Shown one piece after another: positions 7,106 through 14,430 of a stretch of DNA of 14,457 nt. The notes below the pieces were generated by a model. The model saw only the letters and a program-made list of their open reading frames with translations, had not been told where the DNA came from and ran no database searches. Origin of the DNA: Calditrichota bacterium (GTDB lineage Bacteria; Calditrichota; Calditrichia; RBG-13-44-9; J075); NCBI GenBank assembly GCA_024275555.1, contig JAJRYW010000576.1, positions 1-14,457 on the forward strand, given 5' to 3'. The first letter of the stretch is position 1, and the number at the start of each line of letters is the position of its first letter. A program made the position numbers and the translations under genes.

Positions 7106-9106
7106 TTAAAGTCCAAAAGAGACATTAAAGTAAAAACTCCGGGAAGACGGGAAGGGCAACACATCAACGGCGCGCCCGACGGCCACATTACCAAATTGAC
7201 TTACCTCGGGATCATATCCATCATATCCGGAAATCATGATCAGGTTCCGGCCGGAGATCCCGATGGTCAGGTTAGACATCCAGTTTCCGAAAAATCCCTG
7301 GGTAGCGGTTTTGGGAACCCGGTATTTAATACTCAACTCTCTCAGTTTCAGGAAACTTCCGTCTTCGATAAACGGCGCGGTCGTGGTGCCCAACAATTCC
7401 AGGCGGGCGTCGCCAAGCCTGTCCGAGCTGACATTTTCCAGGTCGATGATAGTGCCGCCGGGCAGGTTGAGATTCTCCGCGGTAATCGGATCATCATAAT
7501 CCACCGTGGTGCCGCCCAGGTCGGTAAGCAATTTACCCAGGTTAATCACATCGCCGCCGGAACGCCAGTCCCATAACGCCGATATCTCGAAATTGCCCAG
7601 GGTGAGGAAGTTGTTCCAGGAGAGTTGAAAATCCGGGTTGGCGTCTCCCAGGATAATCGTTTTGCCGTCAGCGTCTTTATCCGATCCGATAATCGAGGTC
7701 GGAGAAAGTCCTTCTTCGATGCGATAAGTTCCCAGCGAGGTGGCAAATCCGCCCGTGTTAAAGGGGTCAATGGTAAGTTTATCAATCTCCGATTCGGAAG
7801 AGGAGAAGTTAAACCGGGAGGTCCAGCTGGCCTTGTTGCCTTTAAAGGGAGTGAGCCCCAACGAGATTTCAATCCCTTTGGTGGTCATTTCGCCGCCATT
7901 GATAAACTGCTGGGTAAACCCGGTCGAGGGGGGCAAATCCTGCTGCAGAATCAGGTCGGTAATTTTTTGATTGTAGACGGTGAACTCCAGGGTCGCGTTT
8001 CCGCTGAACAGGAAGGCGTCAATTCCCATCTCGATCTCTTTGGTGCGCTCCGGGCGGATTCCCGGGGTTCCTTTTTGGGCGCCGGTAATTACCCCGCCCT
8101 GGTTGCCGATATTGGCCGGCACCAGCGCATCAAACTTGGCGTTTGGAGGAGGAAGGTTCCCAGTCGAACCAAAAGCGACTCTCACTTTTAATTCCGGAAT
8201 GAAGGAGGAATTCCAGAAATCGAACTGGGAGATCCGCACCGAGCCGGCGATTTTGGGAAACAGAAAATATTTTTCCGTATTTCCGTTGGCGCTGCTGGCG
8301 TCGCCGCGCAGACCGGCGGAAATAAAATATTTATCTTTGATGGTTAATTCTTCCTGCAGGAAGAAACCGCGCTCACGGCGGATTTGCCGGTTTTGAAACG
8401 CATCCACCGCGGCGGCCTGGTCGATGTTGGTCTGGGTGGGAGTAATCCCTTTTGCCGCGGTTAGGGTATTGTTCAGATTCAGATTCTCGAACTGCACCCC
8501 GGCCTGGGTGGTAAACAACCAGCGCGATTTGGTGTTGACCCGGTGCACCAGGTTCAAGTAAAGATTCGAATTGGTGTTGACCGTTTCTCCCAATAAAGAT
8601 TGTCCCGGGAATTGGCTGTCACGCTCTACTTGCAATTCCGGGGGAGAGACGACCCGGTTCTCCTGGTTATAAAAATCCACCCCGCCTTGTGCGGAAAACT
8701 CTAAGTTCTGTCGCTCGGCCTGCATCAGGTTGTAGGTAAACCGGGAAGCGAAAGTCACCCGGTTAACCAACTCGTTGTTGGTCAGCAGGTCGCGCACTTG
8801 CAATTGATTCGAGGAATTAAAAGGGTGATCGGGATAGACCAACTCCCCATTTTCTTCGCGGGGGCGGATGTCCAGGAAACTGGGGGTAAAGGCGGTGGCA
8901 ATCCCCAGCGTGGCCCCGGAGTTGTCGTTCCCGGTAATGCTGCGGTCCGATTCGGAACGCACATAATTCGCCGTAACGGAAATGTTGGAGCGAATACTGA
9001 GGCGGTGATCCAGGTTGAGGCGAGCGGAGAATTTATCATACCCGCTGTTTTTGATAATACCGTCTTCGGAGCGGATTAAACCGGAGACATAAAAACGGGT
9101 GCGCTC
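7106..9106 (-). CDS. susC: SusC/RagA-family TonB-dependent transporter, barrel part downstream of in-frame TAG
   Basis: This is the continuation, in exactly the same frame, of the reading frame at 9107-10129, separated only by one TAG at 9107-9109. It encodes ~666 residues of the 22-strand outer-membrane barrel. It opens with ERTRFYVSGLIRSEDGIIK, which matches the start of the barrel in SusC proteins (typically G-G-x-E-K-T-x-F-Y-x-S). It ends with SFYFNVSFGL, an aromatic-rich final strand of the kind recognised by the barrel assembly machinery. The stop is TAA, 20 nt before susD. Restart here is unlikely: the first start-like codon is a GTG at 8962 with no visible ribosome binding site, and there is no signal peptide. 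So either the transporter is dead, or the TAG is a sequence error, or it is read through. No frameshift or other stop was found. Confidence 0.85.
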   Translation of the reverse strand, partial: ERTRFYVSGLIRSEDGIIKNSGYDKFSARLNLDHRLSIRSNISVTANYVRSESDRSITGNDNSGATLGIATAFTPSFLDIRPREENGELVYPDHPFNSSNQLQVRDLLTNNELVNRVTFASRFTYNLMQAERQNLEFSAQGGVDFYNQENRVVSPPELQVERDSQFPGQSLLGETVNTNSNLYLNLVHRVNTKSRWLFTTQAGVQFENLNLNNTLTAAKGITPTQTNIDQAAAVDAFQNRQIRRERGFFLQEELTIKDKYFISAGLRGDASSANGNTEKYFLFPKIAGSVRISQFDFWNSSFIPELKVRVAFGSTGNLPPPNAKFDALVPANIGNQGGVITGAQKGTPGIRPERTKEIEMGIDAFLFSGNATLEFTVYNQKITDLILQQDLPPSTGFTQQFINGGEMTTKGIEISLGLTPFKGNKASWTSRFNFSSSESEIDKLTIDPFNTGGFATSLGTYRIEEGLSPTSIIGSDKDADGKTIILGDANPDFQLSWNNFLTLGNFEISALWDWRSGGDVINLGKLLTDLGGTTVDYDDPITAENLNLPGGTIIDLENVSSDRLGDARLELLGTTTAPFIEDGSFLKLRELSIKYRVPKTATQGFFGNWMSNLTIGISGRNLIMISGYDGYDPEVSQFGNVAVGRAVDVLPFPSSRSFYFNVSFGL

Positions 9107-10129
9107 CTAACCGCCCCGGGCGCTTATCGAGGTTTGCGAGATCAAGCCTTCTTCGCCATAGAGCACATCTTCATAATCGATAAACCGGTTTGGGTCTTGC
9201 AGGAAAAGCTGTACGCCGGTCTGGCCGTACTTGGCGGCCACCTGGGTGGTGTCGGGAAATTTGCGGGTGCCGATCTTGTGCAGGATGGTGTTGAATCCGG
9301 TTTCCTGCTTGACGCTGATTCGGGTTTTCCCGGCAAATCCTTTTTTAGTATTAATGATCACCACTCCGTTGGATGCTTTCGAGCCGTAGACCGCGGCGGC
9401 GCTGGCGCCTTTCAGGATTTCGATGCTCTCGATGTCTTCCGGGTTAAGATCGGCAATCCGGTTTACCGGCTGGCCCTGGGGACGCGAACTGCCGGCCCCG
9501 GCCGCTTTGGAGACAATATCAATTCCGGATTGGTTGGTGGAATTGTTGACGATAACCCCGTCCACAACATAGAGCGGCTGGGTAGAGCCGACAATGGTGG
9601 AGGTGCCGCGCAGGTTCACATCCAGCCCGCCGCCGGGTGCGCCGGTGTTCTGGGAAACGGTAACCCCGGCAACTTTCCCCTGCAAAGCGCTTTCCAGGGT
9701 CTGGGTCGGCGCCGGAATCAATTCATTGGCGCTGATGGTTCCCACCGAGTTGGCCAGGTTTTCACGTTTTACGCTGGAGGCAAAACCGGTCACAACCACC
9801 TCAGAACCCTTCAGAATATCCTCCTCCAGGCGGATAACCAGGTTCGAGATGCTGGCTTTTACCGGCAACTCAACCGTTTTATACCCCACATAGGTAAACA
9901 CCAGGGTGGCGCTGGTCTGGTTGGGGATAATCAAATTAAAATTTCCGTCGATATCGGCAGTGGTGCCAATAAACGAGCCTTTCACTTGTACTTCTGCGCC
10001 AGGCAAGGCGTCTGAGGTCTCAGTGGAAACAATTTTCCCCGACACCACTAAGTCCTGGGCGGATACAAACCCAATCAGAAATACAGCGACAATCAACACA
10101 GATAATTTGAAGCGGATAGCTGTATTCAT
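9107..10129 (-). CDS. susC: SusC/RagA-family TonB-dependent transporter, N-terminal part (ends at premature TAG)
   Basis: The 340 residues comprise a signal peptide (1-24, ending FVSAQ) and a carboxypeptidase-regulatory-like beta-sandwich (about 28-112, with GKIVSTETSDALPGAEVQVKG and DGNFNLIIP). The TonB-dependent plug follows (about 120-270), with LQGKVAGVTVSQNTGAPGG, YVVDGVIV and the signature NPEDIESIEILKGASAAAVY followed by SNGVVIINTKKG. The frame reaches TAG right after SARGG, where homologues continue with G-G-x-E-K/R-T and the barrel. With the downstream in-frame part the whole frame, 7106-10129, has 1006 sense codons, the normal length for SusC. The start ATG has GGAG five bases upstream. 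Known role: TonB-driven uptake of SusD-captured substrate across the outer membrane. As printed, this piece alone could not form a channel. Confidence 0.88.
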   Translation of the reverse strand: MNTAIRFKLSVLIVAVFLIGFVSAQDLVVSGKIVSTETSDALPGAEVQVKGSFIGTTADIDGNFNLIIPNQTSATLVFTYVGYKTVELPVKASISNLVIRLEEDILKGSEVVVTGFASSVKRENLANSVGTISANELIPAPTQTLESALQGKVAGVTVSQNTGAPGGGLDVNLRGTSTIVGSTQPLYVVDGVIVNNSTNQSGIDIVSKAAGAGSSRPQGQPVNRIADLNPEDIESIEILKGASAAAVYGSKASNGVVIINTKKGFAGKTRISVKQETGFNTILHKIGTRKFPDTTQVAAKYGQTGVQLFLQDPNRFIDYEDVLYGEEGLISQTSISARGG

Positions 10130-10199
10130 AAAAACTCCAGTTAGTTTAATCTTTTCATGAATTTATTAAGTATTTGATAAACGGTTTGCTGCTTAAGTG

Positions 10200-10430
10200 T
10201 TACGGCCCGCGAATGGGGAGCACTTTGGCAACGGCATGTTGAGCGCTAAAACGCCATTCACTCAGGGAGTGCACCCGGGTGAGTCTTTCCTGGGTTAATA
10301 AAAATCGCACGGCAATACGCTCCGGCGCCAGAGCATCGAGATGCAGGCTGAGTTGCCGGAGTTCCTGCCGGAACCGATGCGATTCAAAGGAAGAAAAGAA
10401 GTGATACATCCTGGATAACGGTTGCCGCAT
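10200..10430 (-). CDS. Possible small hypothetical protein upstream of susC
   Basis: A 76-residue reading frame begins with ATG at 10428-10430, with AAGGA seven bases upstream (10438-10442 on the plus strand), a good ribosome binding site. Its codon choice (CTG, CGG, CTC, GCC, CCG) resembles that of the neighbouring genes, and the GC-rich stretch matches the frame's limits, with AT-rich DNA on both sides. The product is Arg/His/Leu-rich, soluble, with no signal peptide or recognised domain; helix is likely around residues 20-55. It ends 70 nt before the susC start on the same strand, so it could be the first gene of the operon. A fragment of a decayed gene or a chance frame are the alternatives. 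Confidence 0.4.
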   Translation of the reverse strand: MRQPLSRMYHFFSSFESHRFRQELRQLSLHLDALAPERIAVRFLLTQERLTRVHSLSEWRFSAQHAVAKVLPIRGP

Positions 10431-11052
10431 GTGCTTATCCTTAAGAAATATGGCCGTGAATGGATAAGATATAAAACTTCCCTTCAGCCGAACGGCTGCT
10501 ATGAATCAAGGATAATTATAAGGGATTCGATTGTTTTGCTGTTCCCGGCCCGGGTTGAAAAAGAAGCTCCTAAAGTAAACCGTTCCGAATGGGAAGGAAA
10601 AGGCTTCAGGCGGGATGGGAATTATCAGAAATCGGTTAGGCGTTCCATGTGTCGGTGCGTCTGCATGGCGATGAAAACGCGCCCGCACAACCCTCAGCAA
10701 ACTATTCTAACCAACTCTGTGCCAATTAGAGACAAAATTGAATTTGGATCATTGGTGTGCATCTCCTCTGAGATTGTTTCAACATCAACTTTTAGCTGAG
10801 GGAACAACCTGCTATGACTAAAAATACCCCACGCGAGACTCTTAACGGAGTTAAGTTGAGCGAAGGTACGGCATGGAAATCAAAAAATAAAGCTTGAGAA
10901 TTAATTAACTATCTATATTGCTTATTTACTATCCCGGGAAGCCGCACGGTTGCCCGCGCCAGCAGCAAATATGGGGAGGATTTGTTCCGGAAAATGTCCG
11001 GGCGCTTACAAATCAGGGATGCTTGCAGCGCTTTTTTCCGGCAAATAATTTA
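10431..11052. other. Gene-free intergenic region upstream of the susCD unit
   Basis: About 620 bp without a gene I can support. It is largely AT-rich. Frames on either strand (for example 10422-10799 on the plus strand) have Cys/Arg/Ser-rich, non-protein-like composition, no ribosome binding site and no family resemblance. One hairpin is visible, CTTAAC/GTTAAG around GGA at 10841-10855, with a possible outer CGC/GCG pair, and a short CCGGA/TCCGG pair occurs near 10988-11002. No tRNA or known RNA fold was recognised, and no TAnnTTTG element pointing toward susC was found. Confidence 0.5.
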
Positions 11053-11080
11053 GAAAAACCCGCGAAACGGCTTCTCGCGG
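11053..11080 (-). terminator. Intrinsic terminator after the SDR gene
   Basis: Read on the minus strand, CCGCGA (11075-11080) and TCGCGG (11060-11065) form a 6-bp GC-rich stem, extendable by a G-T and an A-T pair. It is followed by GTTTTT (11054-11059 on the plus strand). It lies 50 nt after the SDR stop codon and fits a rho-independent terminator that ends this transcription unit. Confidence 0.7.
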
Positions 11081-11129
11081 CCTGGCGCCGAAACAGGGAG
11101 AGAGCCTCCGCCGCCGGAATACCCGCCGA

Positions 11130-11972
11130 TTATTTCAGTCGGGCTTTTTTGCTGGCCTCCCGCAGTTCCACAAATTTATCCAGGTGGTCTACGGCATGGC
11201 CGATTCCTTTGCCCAGCCAGCCGCCGCCGTCGATAGTGAGGCATTCGCCGGTAATGTAATCCGCATAAGGAGAAAGCAGGTAGAGTGCGGCCCGGGCCAC
11301 CTCTTCCGTGCTCGCAAAACGCTTCAGCGGTATTTCCCCGGCCACCGCCTGCTGCATTTCCTCGGTCGGCCAGAGCCGGCTGGAGGCGCCGGGGGTGTCA
11401 AACGGCCCCGGGGCAATGGCGTTTACCCGGATTCCGTAGCGGGCCCATTCGACCGCCAGGGTGCGGGTCATCGCTAACACCCCGGCCTTGGCCGAGGCGG
11501 AATGGATGGTGCCCGGCCCGCCGGTCCAGGCATAGGTCGCCACAATATTCAGGATTTGCCCCTGCTGTTGGCGGATCATCCGGTCGCCCATAATCTGGGA
11601 GCAGTAAAAGGCGCCGTTCAAGACAATGTCGATGACCGATTTCCAGCCGCGCAGGGGCAGCTTTTCCGCCGGATAGATAAAGTTGCCCGCGGCATTGTTA
11701 ACCAACACATCGATGCGGCCGAACCGCTCCATAATCTCCCCGGTAAAGGTGCGAATCCGGGCCGGCTCCCGCACATCGACCAGGCCGGTTAACACCTCGC
11801 CGCCGGCGGCTTCTATGGCCGCCCTGCCCGCTTCCAGATGCTCGGGTTTGCGACTGCAGATAGCAATGCGAGCCCCATGCTCCGCACAAATTTTAGCTAT
11901 TTCTTTCCCCAGCCCGGTGCCGCCGCCGGTAATCACCACAACCTGGTCTTTTAAAACCGCCTCTTTAAACAT
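11130..11972 (-). CDS. SDR-family oxidoreductase, 2,4-dienoyl-CoA reductase-like
   Basis: The 280-residue product is a short-chain dehydrogenase/reductase. Residues 15-22 (TGGGTGLG) are the nucleotide-binding loop, and NNAAGNF (92-98) is the form typical of 2,4-dienoyl-CoA reductases. The classical Tyr of YxxxK is Ser158 (SASAK, Lys162), as in that family. Tyr147 in VATYAWTGG instead aligns with the catalytic Tyr of mitochondrial DECR1 (IYAETG). PGPF (188-191) and GECLTIDGG (242-250) complete the SDR pattern. Expected reaction: NADPH-dependent reduction of 2,4-dienoyl-CoA during breakdown of unsaturated fatty acids, in the cytoplasm. The start was set at ATG 11970-11972 because GAGGA lies six bases upstream; the frame is open further upstream without initiation signals. 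The stop is TAA. A general SDR of different substrate remains possible. Confidence 0.88.
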   Translation of the reverse strand: MFKEAVLKDQVVVITGGGTGLGKEIAKICAEHGARIAICSRKPEHLEAGRAAIEAAGGEVLTGLVDVREPARIRTFTGEIMERFGRIDVLVNNAAGNFIYPAEKLPLRGWKSVIDIVLNGAFYCSQIMGDRMIRQQQGQILNIVATYAWTGGPGTIHSASAKAGVLAMTRTLAVEWARYGIRVNAIAPGPFDTPGASSRLWPTEEMQQAVAGEIPLKRFASTEEVARAALYLLSPYADYITGECLTIDGGGWLGKGIGHAVDHLDKFVELREASKKARLK

Positions 11973-12056
11973 GGCGCTTCCTCTATGTTTATTTTTGATG
12001 ACTTGCCGGCGGGAATGTAAATCCGGATCGGCGCAACACAAAATGCTTCCGAAAAA

Positions 12057-13985
12057 TCAGTACTTCAGCGCCAGTTGGAAGCGCAATTCCTGCTTGCGAT
12101 TTCCCAGCACCGTCAGGAAGCCGCTCCCTAATTGCTCCTGGTCCGGAAACCAGATCTCCCGGTATTTGAAGGAGAGCCGCCACTGTTCGGAAGGCCGGTA
12201 GCTAAGTAAAATAAACCATTTGTAACCGCGGTCATTGAGCAGAATATTGCGGAAGTTGCCCGGCAAATCGTTCTCAAATTCGTAGATGCGAAAATCGTAG
12301 GCGGGAATATCAAATTGCGTCCAGCGTAGTTGGATTTGCAGACCGGAAGGCCCGCGGTACTTCCAGTCCTGGTAAAAACTGATTCCGTAATTGCGGGCGG
12401 ATACCAGCGCAGAATCCGCCCAACTGATTTCCAGCCGGTTGATTAGCCGCAGGCCCCGGCGCACCTGGGTGCGGATCTGGAAGCGGAGATTTTCGCGGGT
12501 CCGTTCCGGGTAACGGCTCAACCCGGCCTGGCCCTTCCGAATCCGGCGGGTATAGCGCAGAGTCAGTTCAGAGTCGCGCCATTTTTGCCGCCATTGCACC
12601 TGGCGGGTTCGTTGCACAAACCGGAATTCATCGGCCTGGCGCGCCGGGCGGTTGTTCCGGAAATAGGCCGCCCACACCGCCCCGGGGAACGGCCGAACCT
12701 GTACGCTCAGCAAATAACCGGCGCGATTTTGCGCCGGCGCCCCGACTTGCCCGAATCCCCGGCTGTGATAGGCCCAATAGTCGGGATGATAATAGTAGGC
12801 CAGAACGCCATAGCGCAGCCCGGCAATCGGCGAACGGATCAGCAACGATTGCTGCAGGGCCGGAAAACGATTGGCCAACAGCGCAGCCTCTCCCTGGCCG
12901 GTCAGCGCCCCTCGCTGCCAGGAGTAAAATCCCGACCAATAATCCCAGGCCTGCCGGGGAGCGCCAAACCGGGTAAGCAGGGGAAGGTTATAGCGAATGG
13001 AGGCGTATTGCACCCCCGCCTGCCCGGAAGAAAACTCCCGGAAGAAGCCCAGGGCAATCAACTGCTCCTCCACCCGGTTCTGACGCGCTTTTTCGGTCTC
13101 GGTGCGATGGTAGCCGGAGCGGTCGAAACTTTTCACCAGGGTGCTGTCCTCATTAAGCGATGCATCCAGGCGCTGCCGGGAGAACGTCGCCGAAACCTGG
13201 GTTGAGGTGTTCATTTGCCAGCGCCATAAGCCTCCCCGCAGGAAGGCGTTTTCGTCGCTGGAGCGCTTCAGGCGCTGCTCCCACTGGGAACGGTCGAACT
13301 GCTGAAAGGCCTCGATGCTGACCGGCTGGCCATAGGCAGAGTTGAAAAGCAGCCCCTGCCCGGCGCGGAGATTAAAATCTCCCAGAACAAAGGTGGATTT
13401 GCCCGGCTTCCAGTGGTATTGTCCATAGAACGATCCCAGGTCGAACCAGTTTTGCTCGCCGCTATCCTTTTCCCAGGTTGCCCCGGCCTGCCAGCGTTCG
13501 CCCTTGCGCAGGGCAACCCGGTGATAAAGCTGGTAGGGATTGCTGAAGACCTGCTCATCAAAAGCGCGGATGGAATGAAGCGGCCGGCTGAGCTGGGTGC
13601 GGTACTCCACCCGGGCTGCCTTCCGCCGCGGGGCAAGGGTAATGTAAGGCCGGAGCGCCTCGAACAACTCCTGAGACACCCCGGGGATGCGCAGCAATTC
13701 TTCCGCCGATTGGAAGGCCTGCTGCTCCTTCCGGTAGCGCACAATGGCCCGGGCTTGTTCAGCGCTTAAAAAGGGGATGCGCAACAACTCCCGGGCCGAG
13801 GCGCGGTTCAGATTAATCGGGTGGGCTTGCAGCTCCTGCAGAAGCTCTAAAAAATCGGTCTGGTAGAGTTCTTCGCTTTCATAGCTCTCCAGCAAAGACT
13901 CCAGCAGGCCGGCTTCCTGGGCCAGGATTGTCCCGCTCCATAGGCATATCATCAGGCCAAAGGCCAGGATATCTGTTCGCATCAT
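12057..13985 (-). CDS. Helix-hairpin-helix (ComEA-like) protein with predicted outer-membrane beta-barrel
   Basis: The 642-residue product starts with a signal peptide (about 1-22, ending TILAQ). Two tandem helix-hairpin-helix motifs of the ComEA type follow: INLNRASARELLRIPFLSAEQARAIV (about 57-82) and a second one with SAEELLRIPGVSQELFEAL (about 93-111). The remaining ~520 residues are rich in alternating aromatic and charged strands (for example GSFYGQYHW, FVLGDFNLRAGQG) and end in FRFQLALKY, a terminal aromatic strand typical of outer-membrane barrels. Proteins of this layout occur in Bacteroidota and related phyla, usually annotated only by their HhH domain. HhH in ComEA binds DNA during natural transformation, but here the motif may be structural. 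Start: ATG at 13983-13985, without a strong ribosome binding site (the adjacent ATG at 13980 is equally possible). It lies 84 nt upstream of the SDR gene on the same strand. The stop is TGA. Confidence 0.85.
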   Translation of the reverse strand: MMRTDILAFGLMICLWSGTILAQEAGLLESLLESYESEELYQTDFLELLQELQAHPINLNRASARELLRIPFLSAEQARAIVRYRKEQQAFQSAEELLRIPGVSQELFEALRPYITLAPRRKAARVEYRTQLSRPLHSIRAFDEQVFSNPYQLYHRVALRKGERWQAGATWEKDSGEQNWFDLGSFYGQYHWKPGKSTFVLGDFNLRAGQGLLFNSAYGQPVSIEAFQQFDRSQWEQRLKRSSDENAFLRGGLWRWQMNTSTQVSATFSRQRLDASLNEDSTLVKSFDRSGYHRTETEKARQNRVEEQLIALGFFREFSSGQAGVQYASIRYNLPLLTRFGAPRQAWDYWSGFYSWQRGALTGQGEAALLANRFPALQQSLLIRSPIAGLRYGVLAYYYHPDYWAYHSRGFGQVGAPAQNRAGYLLSVQVRPFPGAVWAAYFRNNRPARQADEFRFVQRTRQVQWRQKWRDSELTLRYTRRIRKGQAGLSRYPERTRENLRFQIRTQVRRGLRLINRLEISWADSALVSARNYGISFYQDWKYRGPSGLQIQLRWTQFDIPAYDFRIYEFENDLPGNFRNILLNDRGYKWFILLSYRPSEQWRLSFKYREIWFPDQEQLGSGFLTVLGNRKQELRFQLALKY

Positions 13986-14295
13986 GTCCGGGAAGTTTTG
14001 GTTTGAAGAGTGTACCAAAGCGGAAGGAATTATTCAATAGCCGGAAGTTTTTTTACCGTAAAACGGCCCCGGCCGGATCGCAGGGGAGAAGGGGGGGATG
14101 CGGCTTTAGTTATAACTCATGTTACGCAATTTGCCGCAAATATGCAGAGGTCACAGAGATTATTTAAAAGAATGTCCAAGAACTTGAATTATATTTACGG
14201 TTCGCTTAATATTTTTGAGGGTTTCAAAATTCAACTTTCGCACCTAAGGTAATGTTTTAAAAAGAGCAATATGTATTTTTTGGGTGCATGTCAAA
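13986..14295. other. Non-coding stretch upstream of the HhH-barrel gene
   Basis: No gene is supported here. Short plus-strand frames around 13928-14252 overlap the 5' end of the HhH gene or are Arg/Gly/Lys/Ser-rich and have no initiation signals. The stretch should hold the minus-strand promoter of the HhH gene, but I found no clean TAnnTTTG box on that strand. A G-run (GGGGGGG, about 14091-14097) is the only compositional oddity. Confidence 0.5.
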
Positions 14296-14430
14296 TTGCA
14301 CAATGGAAAGCCGTTAAAACGGCTAGGTAGTGTTTGGCCGAAAACTCGAGAGAGCGCACCATGAATTGTGCAAGCGGCTATGTTAGCCCTGAAAGGGCGT
14401 CAATATTATAGCCCAGGGCAACGCCCTGGG
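14296..14430. repeat. Cluster of short palindromes (REP-like), right end of window
   Basis: Five inverted repeats occur within 135 bp: TTGCACAAT (14296-14304) with ATTGTGCAA (14365-14373); AGCCGTT/AACGGCT (14309-14324); GGCTA/TAGCC (14376-14388); GCCCT/AGGGC (14386-14398); and CCCAGGGC/GCCCTGGG with a 3-nt loop (14412-14430). The 9-bp outer pair encloses the second hairpin. From memory, the order GCCCTGAAAGGGC ... ATAGCCCAGGGCAACGCCCTGGG resembles a dispersed intergenic repeat seen in several environmental bacterial genomes, often mis-annotated as small proteins. I could not verify this by search. No gene is visible here. Confidence 0.6.

Noticed and set aside
9107..9109. Selenocysteine or pyrrolysine insertion in SusC
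   Set aside because: Selenocysteine uses TGA, not TAG. No pyl genes are in the window, and the position is a variable residue in the family, so a functional special residue is not expected. Kept only as a remote option to test.
9050..9110. Frameshift as the cause of the split susC
   Set aside because: The two parts are in the same frame and the translation reads family-typical sequence on both sides of the TAG without gap, so only a single codon is affected.
9134..10015. Long plus-strand frame (293 codons) opposite the susC N-terminal part
   Set aside because: It is an antisense shadow of a clearly recognisable SusC sequence; Gly/Phe-rich composition mirrors the coding strand's codon bias.
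10422..10799. Plus-strand frame of 125 codons upstream of susC
   Set aside because: Composition is not protein-like (Cys/Arg/Ser clusters), it has no ribosome binding site, overlaps the better-supported minus-strand small gene, and resembles no family.
12585..13205. Plus-strand frame of 206 codons opposite the HhH-barrel gene
   Set aside because: Pro/Gly/Arg-rich shadow of the real gene with no initiation signals.
14296..14430. CRISPR array
   Set aside because: The palindromes differ in sequence and spacing; there are no identical direct repeats with regular spacers and no cas genes.
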